64,000 bases of DNA from Brevibacterium sp. S22 (GTDB lineage: Bacteria > Actinomycetota > Actinomycetes > Actinomycetales > Brevibacteriaceae), in the NCBI RefSeq assembly GCF_004745485.1, contig NZ_RHFG01000003.1, positions 1-64,000 on the forward strand, in the 5' to 3' direction. Made by a program: the position numbers and the translations under genes. How positions within the stretch are numbered: the stretch's first letter is position 1; every line of letters starts with the position of its first letter. This document shows positions 27,344 to 36,396 of the stretch, one piece after another. The notes below the pieces were generated by a model that was given only the letters and a program-made list of their open reading frames with translations, ran no database searches and was not told the DNA's origin.

Positions 27344-28340
27344 GAGGTTGCGCGGATAGGCAGGGAGTGTGCGTATCCTGCACACGGCGTGTCGTAACAG
27401 ACTGACACGGAGAAGCGTCAGCTTCGATGGAAGTGCAAACATCACAATCGAAGACATAAGGACAGCTTCCCCGTGCCAGCACTTCCATCTTCAGTCATCG
27501 ACCCTCTCTGGAGCCAATTCAAAACTCTTCTGCCCACGATCAACGACGACCACCCCCTCGGATGCCACCGGCAACGAGTTGCCGAACGGATCGTCTTCGA
27601 CAAGCTCGTCGCCCGACTCGTCCTCGGCGGTGCCTACACCAAACACGCTGACGACCTGGTCTCAGCCACAACGCTACGAACCCGCCGCGATGAATGGATC
27701 ACCCAAGACGTGTTTGCTCGCCTCGAGCAGATCGCGCTCAACGCCTTCGACCAAGTCATCGACCTGGACCTGACTCATCTCAGTGTTGATGGCTGCTGTG
27801 TGAAGGCCCCCTGCGGTGGTGACAACACCGGACCGAACCCGACCGATCGCGGCAACTCCGGACAGAAGCGTTCCGTGCTCGTCGAAGGCCACGGCCTGCC
27901 GATCGGAGTTGTCCTGGCCGGGGCCAATCGGCACGATTCCCCACTGCTGCGGCCCACACTGGAGCGTGTGTCCCCGTTCGGGTTCTTCTTGCCCGAGACG
28001 ATTCGAGTCGATCTCGATTCCGGATATGACTCGTATGTCACCCGCGACCTATTGTCCGAATTCGGGTGTGGGCGGAAGATCTCGCCGAAGGGAACCTATA
28101 TCGAGATCAACCACACCAGGCGGTGGATGATCGAGCGGACGAATTCTTGGCACACTCGCGGGTTCAGACTCCTCCAAGTGGTGCTGGATCGGGTCGATCG
28201 CGTCCAACACGCGTGGGCGAGTCTGGCGAATGCGGTCATTGTCCTCAAGCGACTGCTGCAGATGTCATGGACTCAGTATCGGTGGGCTACCAGGCCCGTC
28301 AAGCGCTATGACTGGAGATAACTCCCATCCGCGCATCCTC
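27344..28340 (+). mobile_element. Complete IS5-family insertion sequence, 997 bp
   Basis: Ends are imperfect 17-bp inverted repeats (GAGGTTGCGCGGATAGG at the left; GAGGATGCGCGGATGGG on the minus strand at the right; 15 of 17 match). They are flanked by the direct repeat TTA (27341-27343 and 28341-28343), which fits the short T-N-A target duplications of some IS5 subgroups. It encodes one intact transposase. Intact ends and gene suggest a recent insertion. Confidence 0.88.
27473..28321 (+). CDS. IS5-family DDE transposase
   Basis: A 282-residue transposase. Catalytic residues are visible: first Asp in LTHLSVDGCCVKAP, second in IRVDLDSGYDS, and Glu in WMIERTNSWHTRGFRLL (the IS5-type R-x-x-E/N-x-W region). 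An N-terminal helix-turn-helix (about residues 30-75) probably binds the ends. It fills most of the element, starting 129 bp inside the left end and finishing 19 bp before the right end. The start codon is taken as GTG at 27473; alternatives inside are possible. Confidence 0.92.
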   Translation: MPALPSSVIDPLWSQFKTLLPTINDDHPLGCHRQRVAERIVFDKLVARLVLGGAYTKHADDLVSATTLRTRRDEWITQDVFARLEQIALNAFDQVIDLDLTHLSVDGCCVKAPCGGDNTGPNPTDRGNSGQKRSVLVEGHGLPIGVVLAGANRHDSPLLRPTLERVSPFGFFLPETIRVDLDSGYDSYVTRDLLSEFGCGRKISPKGTYIEINHTRRWMIERTNSWHTRGFRLLQVVLDRVDRVQHAWASLANAVIVLKRLLQMSWTQYRWATRPVKRYDWR

Positions 28341-28343
28341 TTA

Positions 28344-28563
28344 GATAAGAAAGACTCGGATCAGGGCTCAACTCAGCGGGGATCCCATCACAGATGGCGA
28401 TGAATGCGGTGCTGTGAAGCGAGAGGCATGACTCCGAGGACGGAAGAACAGTCGGAACACGAAGAGTTGCTGCTGGTCGACGACCTGAGTCCAACAGACG
28501 GGGAACGGGGTGCTGCTCGGGCATGGGGGAGTGGCCTTCCCTCAGGCGCGTGGGTGAATAGAG
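28344..28563. other. Accessory DNA between the IS5 element and the qcrB terminator
   Basis: About 220 bp with no supported gene. A rightward frame 28404-28625 has no ribosome site and runs through the qcrB terminator, so it is treated as chance. This is the continuation of the segment interrupted by the insertion sequence. Confidence 0.45.
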
Positions 28564-28598
28564 CGAGGGGCCCAGCAGCAGAACTGCTGAGCCCCTCG
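28564..28598 (-). terminator. Hairpin downstream of qcrB
   Basis: A 15-bp stem (CGAGGGGC-C-CAGCAG against CTGCTG-A-GCCCCTCG) with one mismatch and a CAGAA loop, 21 bp past the qcrB stop on the minus strand. Confidence 0.82.
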
Positions 28599-28618
28599 AA
28601 CTTGGCTGATCACATCGG

Positions 28619-30244
28619 TCAGTGACCGAGCTCGTTGTGGTTCGAGCCCTCGACTTCGTCGTGGTCATGATGTGAAGCCTCGAGCTCCTGCTTCGACACC
28701 GGAGCAACACGATCTTCGAAGAAGAAGCGTGACAAGCGTGCACGCAGCTTCTCCATGCCTGTGATCTTGCCGTCAGCGTTCGGCTGAGCCGGGATGTACG
28801 CAGGCGACTCGAACGCGGTGATCTTCCACAGCTTGTGCGGAGGGAGAGCCTCGTGACGTTCGAGGAACTCGCCGTGGGGCAGACGGATGATGTGTGCCGT
28901 CTCCCGTCCGTGCAGAGCGATCTCACGGTCCTTGCGCTGCAGTGCCAGGCACATGCGCTTGGTGATGATGTAACCGATGATCGGTCCGAAGAAGAACAGG
29001 AACCGGAAGATGTAGATCATATCGTTGAGCGACATCTGGAAGAACACAGCCACGATGTCACCCGATGCGGCCGCCCACATGTTGCAGTAGAAGATGATTC
29101 CTGCAACCCCGATCGCGGTACGAGTCGGGTTGTTGCGCGGACGATCGAGGATGTGGTGTTCGCGACGGTCCTTCTGCAGCCACGCCTCGAAGAACGGGTA
29201 GACGAACATGACAGCGAACACGCCGCCCATGACGACCACGGCACTGTTGATGTTGAACGAGATCGGCCATCCGAAGATGTAGAACTCGAACCAGCCCGGA
29301 ACGATGCGGAGGAATCCGTCGGCCCAGCCGATGTACCAGTCAGGCTGGGTGCCAGCGGAGACCGGTGACGGGTCATATGGACCGTAGTTCCAGATCGGGT
29401 TGATCGTGAACAGAGCCGAGATGAGCGAGATGAGACCGAAGATGAGGAAGAAGAAGCCTCCGCCCTTGGCCGCGAAGGTCGGCAGGACCGGCTCTCCGAC
29501 GACGTTCTTCTCGGTGTTTCCGGCACCCGGGTACTGGGTGTGCTTGTGCACCACGACGAACATCAGGTGGATGCCGATGAGCGCGATGAGCAGGGCCGGC
29601 ACGATCATGATGTGCAGGGTGTACAGACGCGCAACGATGTCGATGCCTGGGAATTCGCCGCCGAAGAGGAAGAACGAGATGTAGGTTCCGACCAGCGGCA
29701 GCGACTTCAGGATGCCGTCGATGATTCGCAGACCGTTGCCGGAGAGCAGGTCGTCCGGCAGCGAGTAGCCGGTGAAGCCGGCTGCCATGCCCATGATGAC
29801 CAGCAGAACGCCGACGACCCAGTTGAGCTCACGCGGACGCCGGAAGGCACCGGTGAAGAAGACACGGAGCATGTGGACGCTCAGTGCTGCGACGAACAGC
29901 AGGGCACCCCAGTGGTGCATCTGTCGGATGAACAGACCACCGCGGATCTCGAGGGAGATCGCCAGAGTGGAGTTGTACGCCTCTGAGATCTCGACGCCGC
30001 GCAACGGCAGCCAAGGACCTTCGTAGTGCAGCTCGCCCATGGCGGGCTGGAAGAAGAACGTGAGGAACGTTCCGGACAGAACGACGATGATGAAGCTGTA
30101 GAGAGCAACCTCGCCGAGCATGAACGACCAGTGGGACGGGAAGATCTTCCGACCGAACTCGCGCACGAGGACCGATGCCCCGACACGAGTCTCAGCGAAG
30201 TTCGCTGCCTTCCCGATGGTGGTTGTTGGCTGTGTAGTACTCAT
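28619..30244 (-). CDS. qcrB: Cytochrome bc1 complex cytochrome b subunit
   Basis: Menaquinol-oxidising cytochrome b of the actinobacterial bcc complex, 541 residues. Heme-ligand helices include RQMHHWGALLF and LSVHMLRVFF, then HIMIVPALLIALIGIHL. The quinol-site PEWY motif appears as PDWY (QPDWYIGWADG). It is followed by a long cytoplasmic C-terminal extension ending HDEVEGSNHNELGH, typical of actinobacteria. The start overlaps the qcrA stop by 4 bp. Last gene of ctaE-qcrCAB. Confidence 0.97.
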   Translation of the reverse strand: MSTTQPTTTIGKAANFAETRVGASVLVREFGRKIFPSHWSFMLGEVALYSFIIVVLSGTFLTFFFQPAMGELHYEGPWLPLRGVEISEAYNSTLAISLEIRGGLFIRQMHHWGALLFVAALSVHMLRVFFTGAFRRPRELNWVVGVLLVIMGMAAGFTGYSLPDDLLSGNGLRIIDGILKSLPLVGTYISFFLFGGEFPGIDIVARLYTLHIMIVPALLIALIGIHLMFVVVHKHTQYPGAGNTEKNVVGEPVLPTFAAKGGGFFFLIFGLISLISALFTINPIWNYGPYDPSPVSAGTQPDWYIGWADGFLRIVPGWFEFYIFGWPISFNINSAVVVMGGVFAVMFVYPFFEAWLQKDRREHHILDRPRNNPTRTAIGVAGIIFYCNMWAAASGDIVAVFFQMSLNDMIYIFRFLFFFGPIIGYIITKRMCLALQRKDREIALHGRETAHIIRLPHGEFLERHEALPPHKLWKITAFESPAYIPAQPNADGKITGMEKLRARLSRFFFEDRVAPVSKQELEASHHDHDEVEGSNHNELGH

Positions 30245-31284
30245 GGGTGGTTGATCTCCCAGAACGTAGGTCCGACAGGCTCAGGGAAGTCCGACTGGGC
30301 AACCAGGTAGCCTTCGCTGTCCACGGTGATGGGCAGCTGAGGAAGAGGTCGTTTGGCCGGGCCGAAGATGACCTTGCAGTGTTCTGTCACGTCGAAGGTC
30401 GACTGGTGGCAGGGGCACAGCAGGTGATGCGTCTGGTGCTCGTACAGCGCCACAGGGCAGCCGACGTGCGTGCAGATCTTCGAGTAGGCGACGATTCCGT
30501 CGTGTGACCAGTCCTTGCGGTCCGGATCCTCTTTGAGTTCCTTGGGATCGATGCGCATGAGGAGCACAGCGGCCTTGGCCTTCTCGTTGATCGGGTGGTC
30601 GCTGGCTTCGTGATCGCCGATGCCGGAAGGCAGGACGTGGTAAGCCGAGCCGATCGTGACCTCGTCGGCCTTGATCGGACGTTCGGAATCCATCGACGGG
30701 ATCCCACCCGGATCCCGGATGAGGCGCGTGCCCTTCTGCCACAGTGTGTTGAACAGCTTGTCGCCGGGCAGCGGACCGAGGTCGCGGAAGACGAGGACCG
30801 CAGGCAGCGGAGCGATCGCGAGTGCGGCAATGAGAGTGTTGCGCAGCAGGGGTCGACGGGCGATGCCCGATTCTTCCTTGGCCTGGTGGAGGATCTCGAG
30901 CGCAACCGCCTGATCCTCTTCGCTGCCGCCGATGTCATGACGTTCGTCAATTCCCTCGTGATCGCTCATGAGGTTCTTGGCCCAGAGCACGGCGCCGAAG
31001 CCGATGGAGAACATCGCAACAGCAGCACCAAGGCCGACGAACATGTTGTGGAGGCGGATGCTCTGCATCGATTCGCCGGGGGTGAACAGGAAGTAGGCGA
31101 CGATGAACCAGATGGTTCCGATCATCGAGAGGATGAACCAGCCGGCTACCTGCCGTTCGGCGACCTTCTCGGCGCGTGGGTCCGTGTCGGCCAGGCGCGG
31201 CGTATGCTCAGGCAGACCCGGGTTTGTGAACCCGTTCAACTCCTCGAGCTGGCTGCCGCCGCCGGAGTGCTCTTTCGAGGTCAT
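30241..31284 (-). CDS. qcrA: Rieske iron-sulfur subunit of the bc1 complex
   Basis: 2Fe-2S subunit transferring electrons from menaquinol to the cytochrome c subunit, 347 residues. The long N-terminus has three hydrophobic segments (about 55-78, 85-107, 155-175) characteristic of actinobacterial QcrA. The Rieske domain supplies cluster ligands in CTHVGC and CPCHQSTFDV. Lies between qcrC (49 bp upstream) and qcrB (overlap). Confidence 0.97.
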   Translation of the reverse strand: MTSKEHSGGGSQLEELNGFTNPGLPEHTPRLADTDPRAEKVAERQVAGWFILSMIGTIWFIVAYFLFTPGESMQSIRLHNMFVGLGAAVAMFSIGFGAVLWAKNLMSDHEGIDERHDIGGSEEDQAVALEILHQAKEESGIARRPLLRNTLIAALAIAPLPAVLVFRDLGPLPGDKLFNTLWQKGTRLIRDPGGIPSMDSERPIKADEVTIGSAYHVLPSGIGDHEASDHPINEKAKAAVLLMRIDPKELKEDPDRKDWSHDGIVAYSKICTHVGCPVALYEHQTHHLLCPCHQSTFDVTEHCKVIFGPAKRPLPQLPITVDSEGYLVAQSDFPEPVGPTFWEINHP

Positions 31285-31333
31285 TGAATTCCCCGTCTAT
31301 TCTCGTAATTGATGGTGAACGACACTGTCAGAC

Positions 31334-32119
31334 TCACTTGGACCTGGATGACAGCCACACTGTCAGACCGATGACAGCAGCAAGTCCGAAGAACCAGATG
31401 AACAGGCCCTCAGCCACTGGGCCCAGCGATCCGAGCTTGAATCCGCCGGGGGAGGGGTTGTCCGAGACTTCCTTGACGTAGGCGATGACATCGCGCTTGT
31501 CGTCGGGAGTCAGGTTCGCGTCGTTGAAGATCGGCATGTTCTGCGGGCCGGTCTGCATCGCTTCGTACAGGTGCTTCTCTGAGACCTCGGCAAGGTTCGG
31601 TGCGTACTTGCCACGGGTCAGTGCACCACCGGAGCCGACCACATTGTGGCACATGGCGCAGTTGGTGCGGAACAGTCCGCCGCCGGCTGCCGGGTCACCC
31701 TTGGAAGCATCGAGGTACTCATCTTCGGGAACTGCCGGTCCGGGGCCGAGCGAAGCAACATAGGCGGCGAGTTGAGCAGTCTGCTCCTCATCGAACTGCG
31801 GTTCCTTGACACGAGCCTGCGGGCCGTTGGCCTGCAGCGGCATGCGACCGGTGCCGACCTGAAAGTCAACAGCAGCGGCGCCGACGCCGATGAGGCCGGG
31901 GCCGGCCTTCGAGCCTTCGGCGTTCATGCCGTGACAGGTGGCGCAGTTGGCCGCGAAGAGTTTCTTGCCTTCTTCGATGTCAGAAGCGCTGGCTGTGTCC
32001 GCCTTGGCGCTCGAAGTCTGCGTGAAGAGTGCATAGGCTCCGCCGGTCAGCAGCAGTCCCACGAGCAGAAGCGCGACCAGCGCCATGGGATGTCTGCGGC
32101 GATCTGCTAGAAGCTTCAC
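31334..32119 (-). CDS. qcrC: Diheme cytochrome c subunit of the bc1 complex
   Basis: Electron bridge from the bc1 part to CuA in the supercomplex; actinobacteria lacking soluble cytochrome c use this membrane-tethered form. The 261 residues have two heme sites CATCHG and CAMCHN, an N-terminal membrane helix (about 12-32) and a C-terminal helix (about 236-256). ATG start; 57 bp downstream of ctaE. Confidence 0.96.
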   Translation of the reverse strand: MKLLADRRRHPMALVALLLVGLLLTGGAYALFTQTSSAKADTASASDIEEGKKLFAANCATCHGMNAEGSKAGPGLIGVGAAAVDFQVGTGRMPLQANGPQARVKEPQFDEEQTAQLAAYVASLGPGPAVPEDEYLDASKGDPAAGGGLFRTNCAMCHNVVGSGGALTRGKYAPNLAEVSEKHLYEAMQTGPQNMPIFNDANLTPDDKRDVIAYVKEVSDNPSPGGFKLGSLGPVAEGLFIWFFGLAAVIGLTVWLSSRSK

Positions 32120-32176
32120 TTGATCGTCCTTTGCTTGAAGTGTTGTGAGTCCTGGGGGCCGAGCATCTCAGGCCGG

Positions 32177-32815
32177 CTACTGGAGCAGGTAGATGACGCC
32201 GAACAGACCGATCCAGACGACATCGACGAAGTGCCAGTAGTAGGACACGCAGATTGCGAATGTGGCTTCGTGGTGACCGAACTTCTTCGCTCCGTAGGCG
32301 CGTCCGATGACGAGCAGGAAGCAGATCAGTCCGATGGTCACGTGGATGCCGTGGAAGCCCGTGGTCAGATAGAAGACTGAGCCGTATCCGTCGGAGCTGA
32401 TCGAGATGCCCTCGCTGACGAGGGTCGCGTACTCCATGACCTGACCGGAGACGAAGATCGCGCCCAGGGCGAAGGTGAGGTAGAACCACTCGACCATTCC
32501 CCATTTGGCGATGTTGAACAGCGAGCCGGTCCGCCGAGGGCGGAACCTCTCAGCTGCGAACACGCCGATCTGGCAGGTGAACGAAGACGACACCAGGATC
32601 AACGTGTTGCCGAGAGCGTAGGGGATGTCGAGGATCTGAGTCCTCGCCTCCCACAGCTCCGGAACAACGGACCGGACGGTGAAGTACATGGCGAAGAGCG
32701 CGGCAAAGAACATCAGGTCGCTCGCGAGGAACACGATGAAGCCCACCGTGGTCACATTCGGACGATTGACAACCGGATGTGCTGGCGCTGTTTGAGATGC
32801 AGTGGCAGTTGACAC
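32177..32815 (-). CDS. ctaE: Cytochrome c oxidase subunit III
   Basis: Structural subunit of aa3 oxidase, 212 residues with five membrane helices. It begins with the conserved [11 protein letters not shown] and [16 protein letters not shown], then [17 protein letters not shown] and [11 protein letters not shown]. The GTG at 32815 is preferred because AATAAT lies 6 nt upstream (leaderless). An ATG 12 codons earlier (32851) remains possible but would disrupt that promoter. First gene of ctaE-qcrCAB; its partner subunits ctaCDF are 6 kb away in the opposite orientation. Confidence 0.94.
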   Translation of the reverse strand: MSTATASQTAPAHPVVNRPNVTTVGFIVFLASDLMFFAALFAMYFTVRSVVPELWEARTQILDIPYALGNTLILVSSSFTCQIGVFAAERFRPRRTGSLFNIAKWGMVEWFYLTFALGAIFVSGQVMEYATLVSEGISISSDGYGSVFYLTTGFHGIHVTIGLICFLLVIGRAYGAKKFGHHEATFAICVSYYWHFVDVVWIGLFGVIYLLQ

Positions 32816-32821
32816 AACCCC

Positions 32822-32827
32822 ATTATT
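32822..32827 (-). promoter_or_regulatory. -10 element for ctaE-qcrCAB
   Basis: On the minus strand AATAAT lies 6 nt before the GTG at 32815, close to the TATAAT consensus and with no Shine-Dalgarno. Suggests a leaderless operon start. Confidence 0.5.
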
Positions 32828-33030
32828 ACCCGTCTCGGGGTGAGTTTTCATCTTTTACCCAGGTTTCGAGAAAGAAATTTCTACACGACGTAGCAAAAAC
32901 CGCGATCTGGTGCCGAAATCTCGTTCCGGAAGCAGCTTCCGCCCGCGTGTCGAAGTCGCGATAGTATGCCGCAGGTAAGGTCCGCCCTGAGCATCGGGGC
33001 GGCGGCAACGCCTAGTGAGAGTTCAAACGG

Positions 33031-34152
33031 ATGACCGATTCCACGCCCAAGACCACCTCGGCAGCGCAGGCTTCCCAGGCCCGCACCACGGTTCCTGCGG
33101 CCAATGTGAACTGGCCCGACCTGCTCATGGCTCTCATGCATCAGCAGGACCTCGAGGGCGACCAGGCGGCATGGGCGATGGATCAGATCATGTCGGGCAA
33201 GACTCCGGATGTGACAATGGCCGCATTTCTCGCTGCCCACCATACGAAGGGTGAGACGGTCGAAGAGATCGCCGGCCTCGTGGCGGCGATGATGGAGCAT
33301 GCGGTTCCGCTGCCGGGTCTCGAAGACTCCGTCGACATCGTCGGCACCGGAGGCGACCGCGCGAAGACGGCGAACATCTCCTCTACTGCGGCGATGATCA
33401 TCTCCGCCGCCGGACAGCGCGTCGTCAAACACGGCAACCGCGCGACTTCGTCGGCGTCGGGCTCGGCGGATGTGCTCGAGGCTCTCGGCGTGCGGTTCGA
33501 CATCACACCCGAACAGACCGGTCAGATCGCCCAAGAGGTGGGGCTGGCCTTCTGCTTCGCCAACGTATTCCACCCGTCGATGCAGTTCGTCGCGGCAGTG
33601 CGACGCCAGATCAACGTCCCCACCGCGTTCAACATCCTCGGCCCCCTGACGAACCCGGCACGAGCCCGGCACACGGCGATCGGCGTCGCGGACGCCCAGA
33701 TGGCACCTCTCGTCGTCGGCACACTGGCCAAACGCGGACATCAGGCCGTCGTGTTCCGATCAAGAGACGGTCTCGACGAATTGAGCAACACCGCTGTCAA
33801 CGATGTGTGGGAAGTCCGTCACGGTGAGATCGAGCACTCGACGTTCGATGCTCTCGACCTCGGCATCGATCGGGCGACGAAGGACGACCTGCGTGGCGGC
33901 GGCCCGGACGCGAACGCCGCCATCACCCGTGCAGTCCTCGACGGTGAACGGTCGGCCGTGCGCGATATCGTGGCCATCAACGCCGCAGCGGCTCTTGTGG
34001 CCGCCGATGAATCGGCTGTGGGCACCTTCACCGAGCGATTGGCGCTCAAAATCGAAACGGCGGTGGAGACCATCGACAACGGGGGCGGGGCAGAGAAGCT
34101 CCAGCATCTCATCGAGGTCTCACACCGGGTCGCTGAGACGAACCGTTCCTGA
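33031..34152 (+). CDS. trpD: Anthranilate phosphoribosyltransferase
   Basis: Second step of tryptophan synthesis (anthranilate + PRPP). The 373 residues contain the PRPP loop GTGGDRAKTANISST, HGNRATSSASGSADVLEALG, FCFANVFHPSM and FNILGPLTNPA. It stands alone without other trp genes, as in M. tuberculosis where it also neighbours ctaE. Its 3' end overlaps the convergent nuclease gene by 33 bp. Confidence 0.96.
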   Translation: MTDSTPKTTSAAQASQARTTVPAANVNWPDLLMALMHQQDLEGDQAAWAMDQIMSGKTPDVTMAAFLAAHHTKGETVEEIAGLVAAMMEHAVPLPGLEDSVDIVGTGGDRAKTANISSTAAMIISAAGQRVVKHGNRATSSASGSADVLEALGVRFDITPEQTGQIAQEVGLAFCFANVFHPSMQFVAAVRRQINVPTAFNILGPLTNPARARHTAIGVADAQMAPLVVGTLAKRGHQAVVFRSRDGLDELSNTAVNDVWEVRHGEIEHSTFDALDLGIDRATKDDLRGGGPDANAAITRAVLDGERSAVRDIVAINAAAALVAADESAVGTFTERLALKIETAVETIDNGGGAEKLQHLIEVSHRVAETNRS

Positions 34153-35877
34153 CCCGTATGCGTGGCTGGTCGCTCCCCTCCGGGGAAGTGACCAGCCGCT
34201 GCCGTCCGCTGTGATCGCGGAGAAGAGTTCAGCGGTCTCCAACCAGCCGGCCAGCAGTCGTGTCTCCTCCGGAAGCGAATCGGTCTCCTGCGGCAACCGC
34301 CCGGGTGCGGGAACCCATTCGGCAGTCGAACGCAGTGCTGACAGCGATTCGCCTATGGCCTGGCGGGCAGACACATGGCTGGCGCCGGCGAGCTTCCCGT
34401 GGCGGATGATGGCCAGATCCCAGCCAGCGTCGAAGCCGGGCGCCGCAGCGACCAGTTCAGGGAGGCATCGCAACGCCGATATCTGTTCGGCCCGAGCCGC
34501 GATCGACACCGCCGAGCGCATCGCGTCACGGACATCGGCAGCAGTCTCATATCGGGCCTCTCCTGCTAGCCGCTGCATCCTCTCTGCGGCCAAGCGCTGC
34601 AGAGAGGACAGGTCGCCGCCGAGCAGGGCAGAGAGTTCGACGATGGACTTCCGGTAGTCATCGGCATCCGTGATGCCCGCGCACGGACCCCCGCACTGAC
34701 CGACCTGGGCACTCACACAGGGACGATGCTCGCCGAGGCTGCGCTTCGTAATGGTCGCCGTGCACCTCTTCACCGGGTAGAGCGTGTCGAGGAGTTCCTT
34801 GACTGCCTGTGCCGACTTCCGCGAACGGAACGGACCCAGCGGCGGGGCGGGGGAGCGTTCGAGCGCTGAGCTCGAACGGACCACCGAAAGTCGGGGGAAG
34901 AGCTCATCGCTGAGCACGATCCAGGAATTGCGTTCCGGGTTCTTCGACCGTCGGTTGTAGGGCGGTGCCAGCTCACCGATGAGGCGGATCTCGCGGACCT
35001 CTGCTTCCAGGGCATGAGCGCAGGGCAGACAGCTGACCTCCTGAGCCGCGGTGATCATCTCGGCTATGCGGCCCCGATTCTCCGAGGCGTTGAAGTAGCC
35101 GCGCACCCGTCGGGCCATATTGCCGGACTTGCCGATGTAGAGGACTCTGCGGGTGCCGTCGAGGAACATATACACGCCGGGCTCCGGCGGAACGCCCTTG
35201 GCCAGATGGGATTTCGCCTGTCGCTTCGCCCATCCCGACTGTCTGACGGTGGACAGCTCCTCCAGAGTGGTCACACCGTAGCCGCCGAAGCGTTCGAAGA
35301 GGTGGTGGAGCAGCTCACCGGTCGCACGAGCATCTGAGAGCGCGCGGTGATCGGGTTCGACCTGGGTTCCGAAATGAGCGGCGAGGGTCGAAAGCTTGTG
35401 GTTGCGCACTTCGTCGCGACCGACGACACGGCGGGCCAGGGTGACGGTGTCGAGGACCGTCGGCGTCGGCCAATGGTAGTCAAGGCGTTCACAGGCCGAG
35501 CGGAGGAAGCCGATGTCGAAGGGCGCGTTGTGCGCCACCAGCACTGCACCGATGGAGAATTCGAGGAAGCTCGGCAGCACAGAGCTGATCGGCGGGGCGT
35601 CATCGACCATCGCATGAGTGATGCCGGTGAGCCGGGAGACGAATGGGCTGATCACGGAGTGTTCGGGTTTGACCAGCGTTTGGAATTCGCCGATGACTTC
35701 TCCGCCGCGAGTCTTGACCGCTCCGATCTCGGTGATCTCCGACTGCCCGGCCCGGGTGCCGGTCGTCTCGAGGTCGACGATGACGAAGGTGACGTCTGAC
35801 AGGGGAGTGCCGAGGCTGTCGAATGACAGCTGGGTGTTGTGCATGGCGCTGGGTGCACGATCGAACGGGGCGGTCAT
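34120..35877 (-). CDS. DEDD 3'-5' exonuclease fused to a UvrC-like GIY-YIG nuclease domain
   Basis: A 585-residue two-nuclease protein. Residues about 28-190 form a DnaQ-type exonuclease: VIVDLETTGT (DxE), APFDIGFL (second Asp) and HRALSDARAT (HxxxxD). Residues about 215-300 form a GIY-YIG domain (GVYMFLDGTRRVLYIGKSGNMARRV), followed by a UvrC-like region with CVSAQVGQCGGPCAG and a helical UvrB-interaction-like segment. Same architecture as Rv2191. Likely a DNA repair nuclease. ATG 35877 is used; a GTG at 35919 overlapping the upstream stop (GTGA) is an equally serious alternative. Ends inside trpD. Confidence 0.9.
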   Translation of the reverse strand: MTAPFDRAPSAMHNTQLSFDSLGTPLSDVTFVIVDLETTGTRAGQSEITEIGAVKTRGGEVIGEFQTLVKPEHSVISPFVSRLTGITHAMVDDAPPISSVLPSFLEFSIGAVLVAHNAPFDIGFLRSACERLDYHWPTPTVLDTVTLARRVVGRDEVRNHKLSTLAAHFGTQVEPDHRALSDARATGELLHHLFERFGGYGVTTLEELSTVRQSGWAKRQAKSHLAKGVPPEPGVYMFLDGTRRVLYIGKSGNMARRVRGYFNASENRGRIAEMITAAQEVSCLPCAHALEAEVREIRLIGELAPPYNRRSKNPERNSWIVLSDELFPRLSVVRSSSALERSPAPPLGPFRSRKSAQAVKELLDTLYPVKRCTATITKRSLGEHRPCVSAQVGQCGGPCAGITDADDYRKSIVELSALLGGDLSSLQRLAAERMQRLAGEARYETAADVRDAMRSAVSIAARAEQISALRCLPELVAAAPGFDAGWDLAIIRHGKLAGASHVSARQAIGESLSALRSTAEWVPAPGRLPQETDSLPEETRLLAGWLETAELFSAITADGSGWSLPRRGATSHAYGSGTVRLSDPV

Positions 35878-35915
35878 GGTGCTCAGTCTCTCAGGCGCCG
35901 GTGACATGGCATCGT

Positions 35916-36368
35916 TCACACCGAGGAGCCGTCGCCGTCGTCGGCGGACCGGTGGCTCGGCAGATGGAAGAACAGGCCGACTGCTCCGCCGAGGCCGACG
36001 GCCAGACCGATGAGCAGATACCACCCGGGCAGGGGGCTGAAGAAGATGGCGCCGATGAGGAGGAGTACGACCGCGCCGAGTGCAGCGGCCCAGGACAACA
36101 CCAATGTGGGCGAAGCGGTGCGCCACCCGATCGGTTCGGCAGGTTCGGGTTCCCAGTGCTCGGTGTCCTCCAGAGCTTCGCGAACATCCTCGACGGGCAT
36201 ATCGCCCATCGTCGCTGAGGGCTCGGCGATCTGCCGGACGAGGTCGTCCCACTCCTCGTCGCTGATGCGCGAACGATCGTGTCCGATCTTCTCCGGATTG
36301 GGAACGTCTCGCCGCCAGTCCTCCCGGCCCTCGTCGTCGGGAGTCGAAGTGCTGCCGTCGTCGTTCAT
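35916..36368 (-). CDS. Small membrane protein of unknown function
   Basis: A 150-residue protein. An acidic cytoplasmic N-terminus (about 1-85, with RISDEEWDDLVRQIAEP) is followed by two membrane helices at about 86-107 and 113-135 and a short charged tail. I do not recognise a named family. Its stop overlaps a possible GTG start of the nuclease gene, and it follows the hydrolase gene by 28 bp, so the three genes form one unit. GAACAGGT lies just before the ATG. Confidence 0.8.
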   Translation of the reverse strand: MNDDGSTSTPDDEGREDWRRDVPNPEKIGHDRSRISDEEWDDLVRQIAEPSATMGDMPVEDVREALEDTEHWEPEPAEPIGWRTASPTLVLSWAAALGAVVLLLIGAIFFSPLPGWYLLIGLAVGLGGAVGLFFHLPSHRSADDGDGSSV

Positions 36369-36396
36369 ACCTGTTCCAGCAATTCCACCGGCGCTG

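Noticed and set aside
28404..28625. 73-codon plus-strand frame before qcrB
   Set aside because: Runs through the qcrB terminator hairpin and has no ribosome site.
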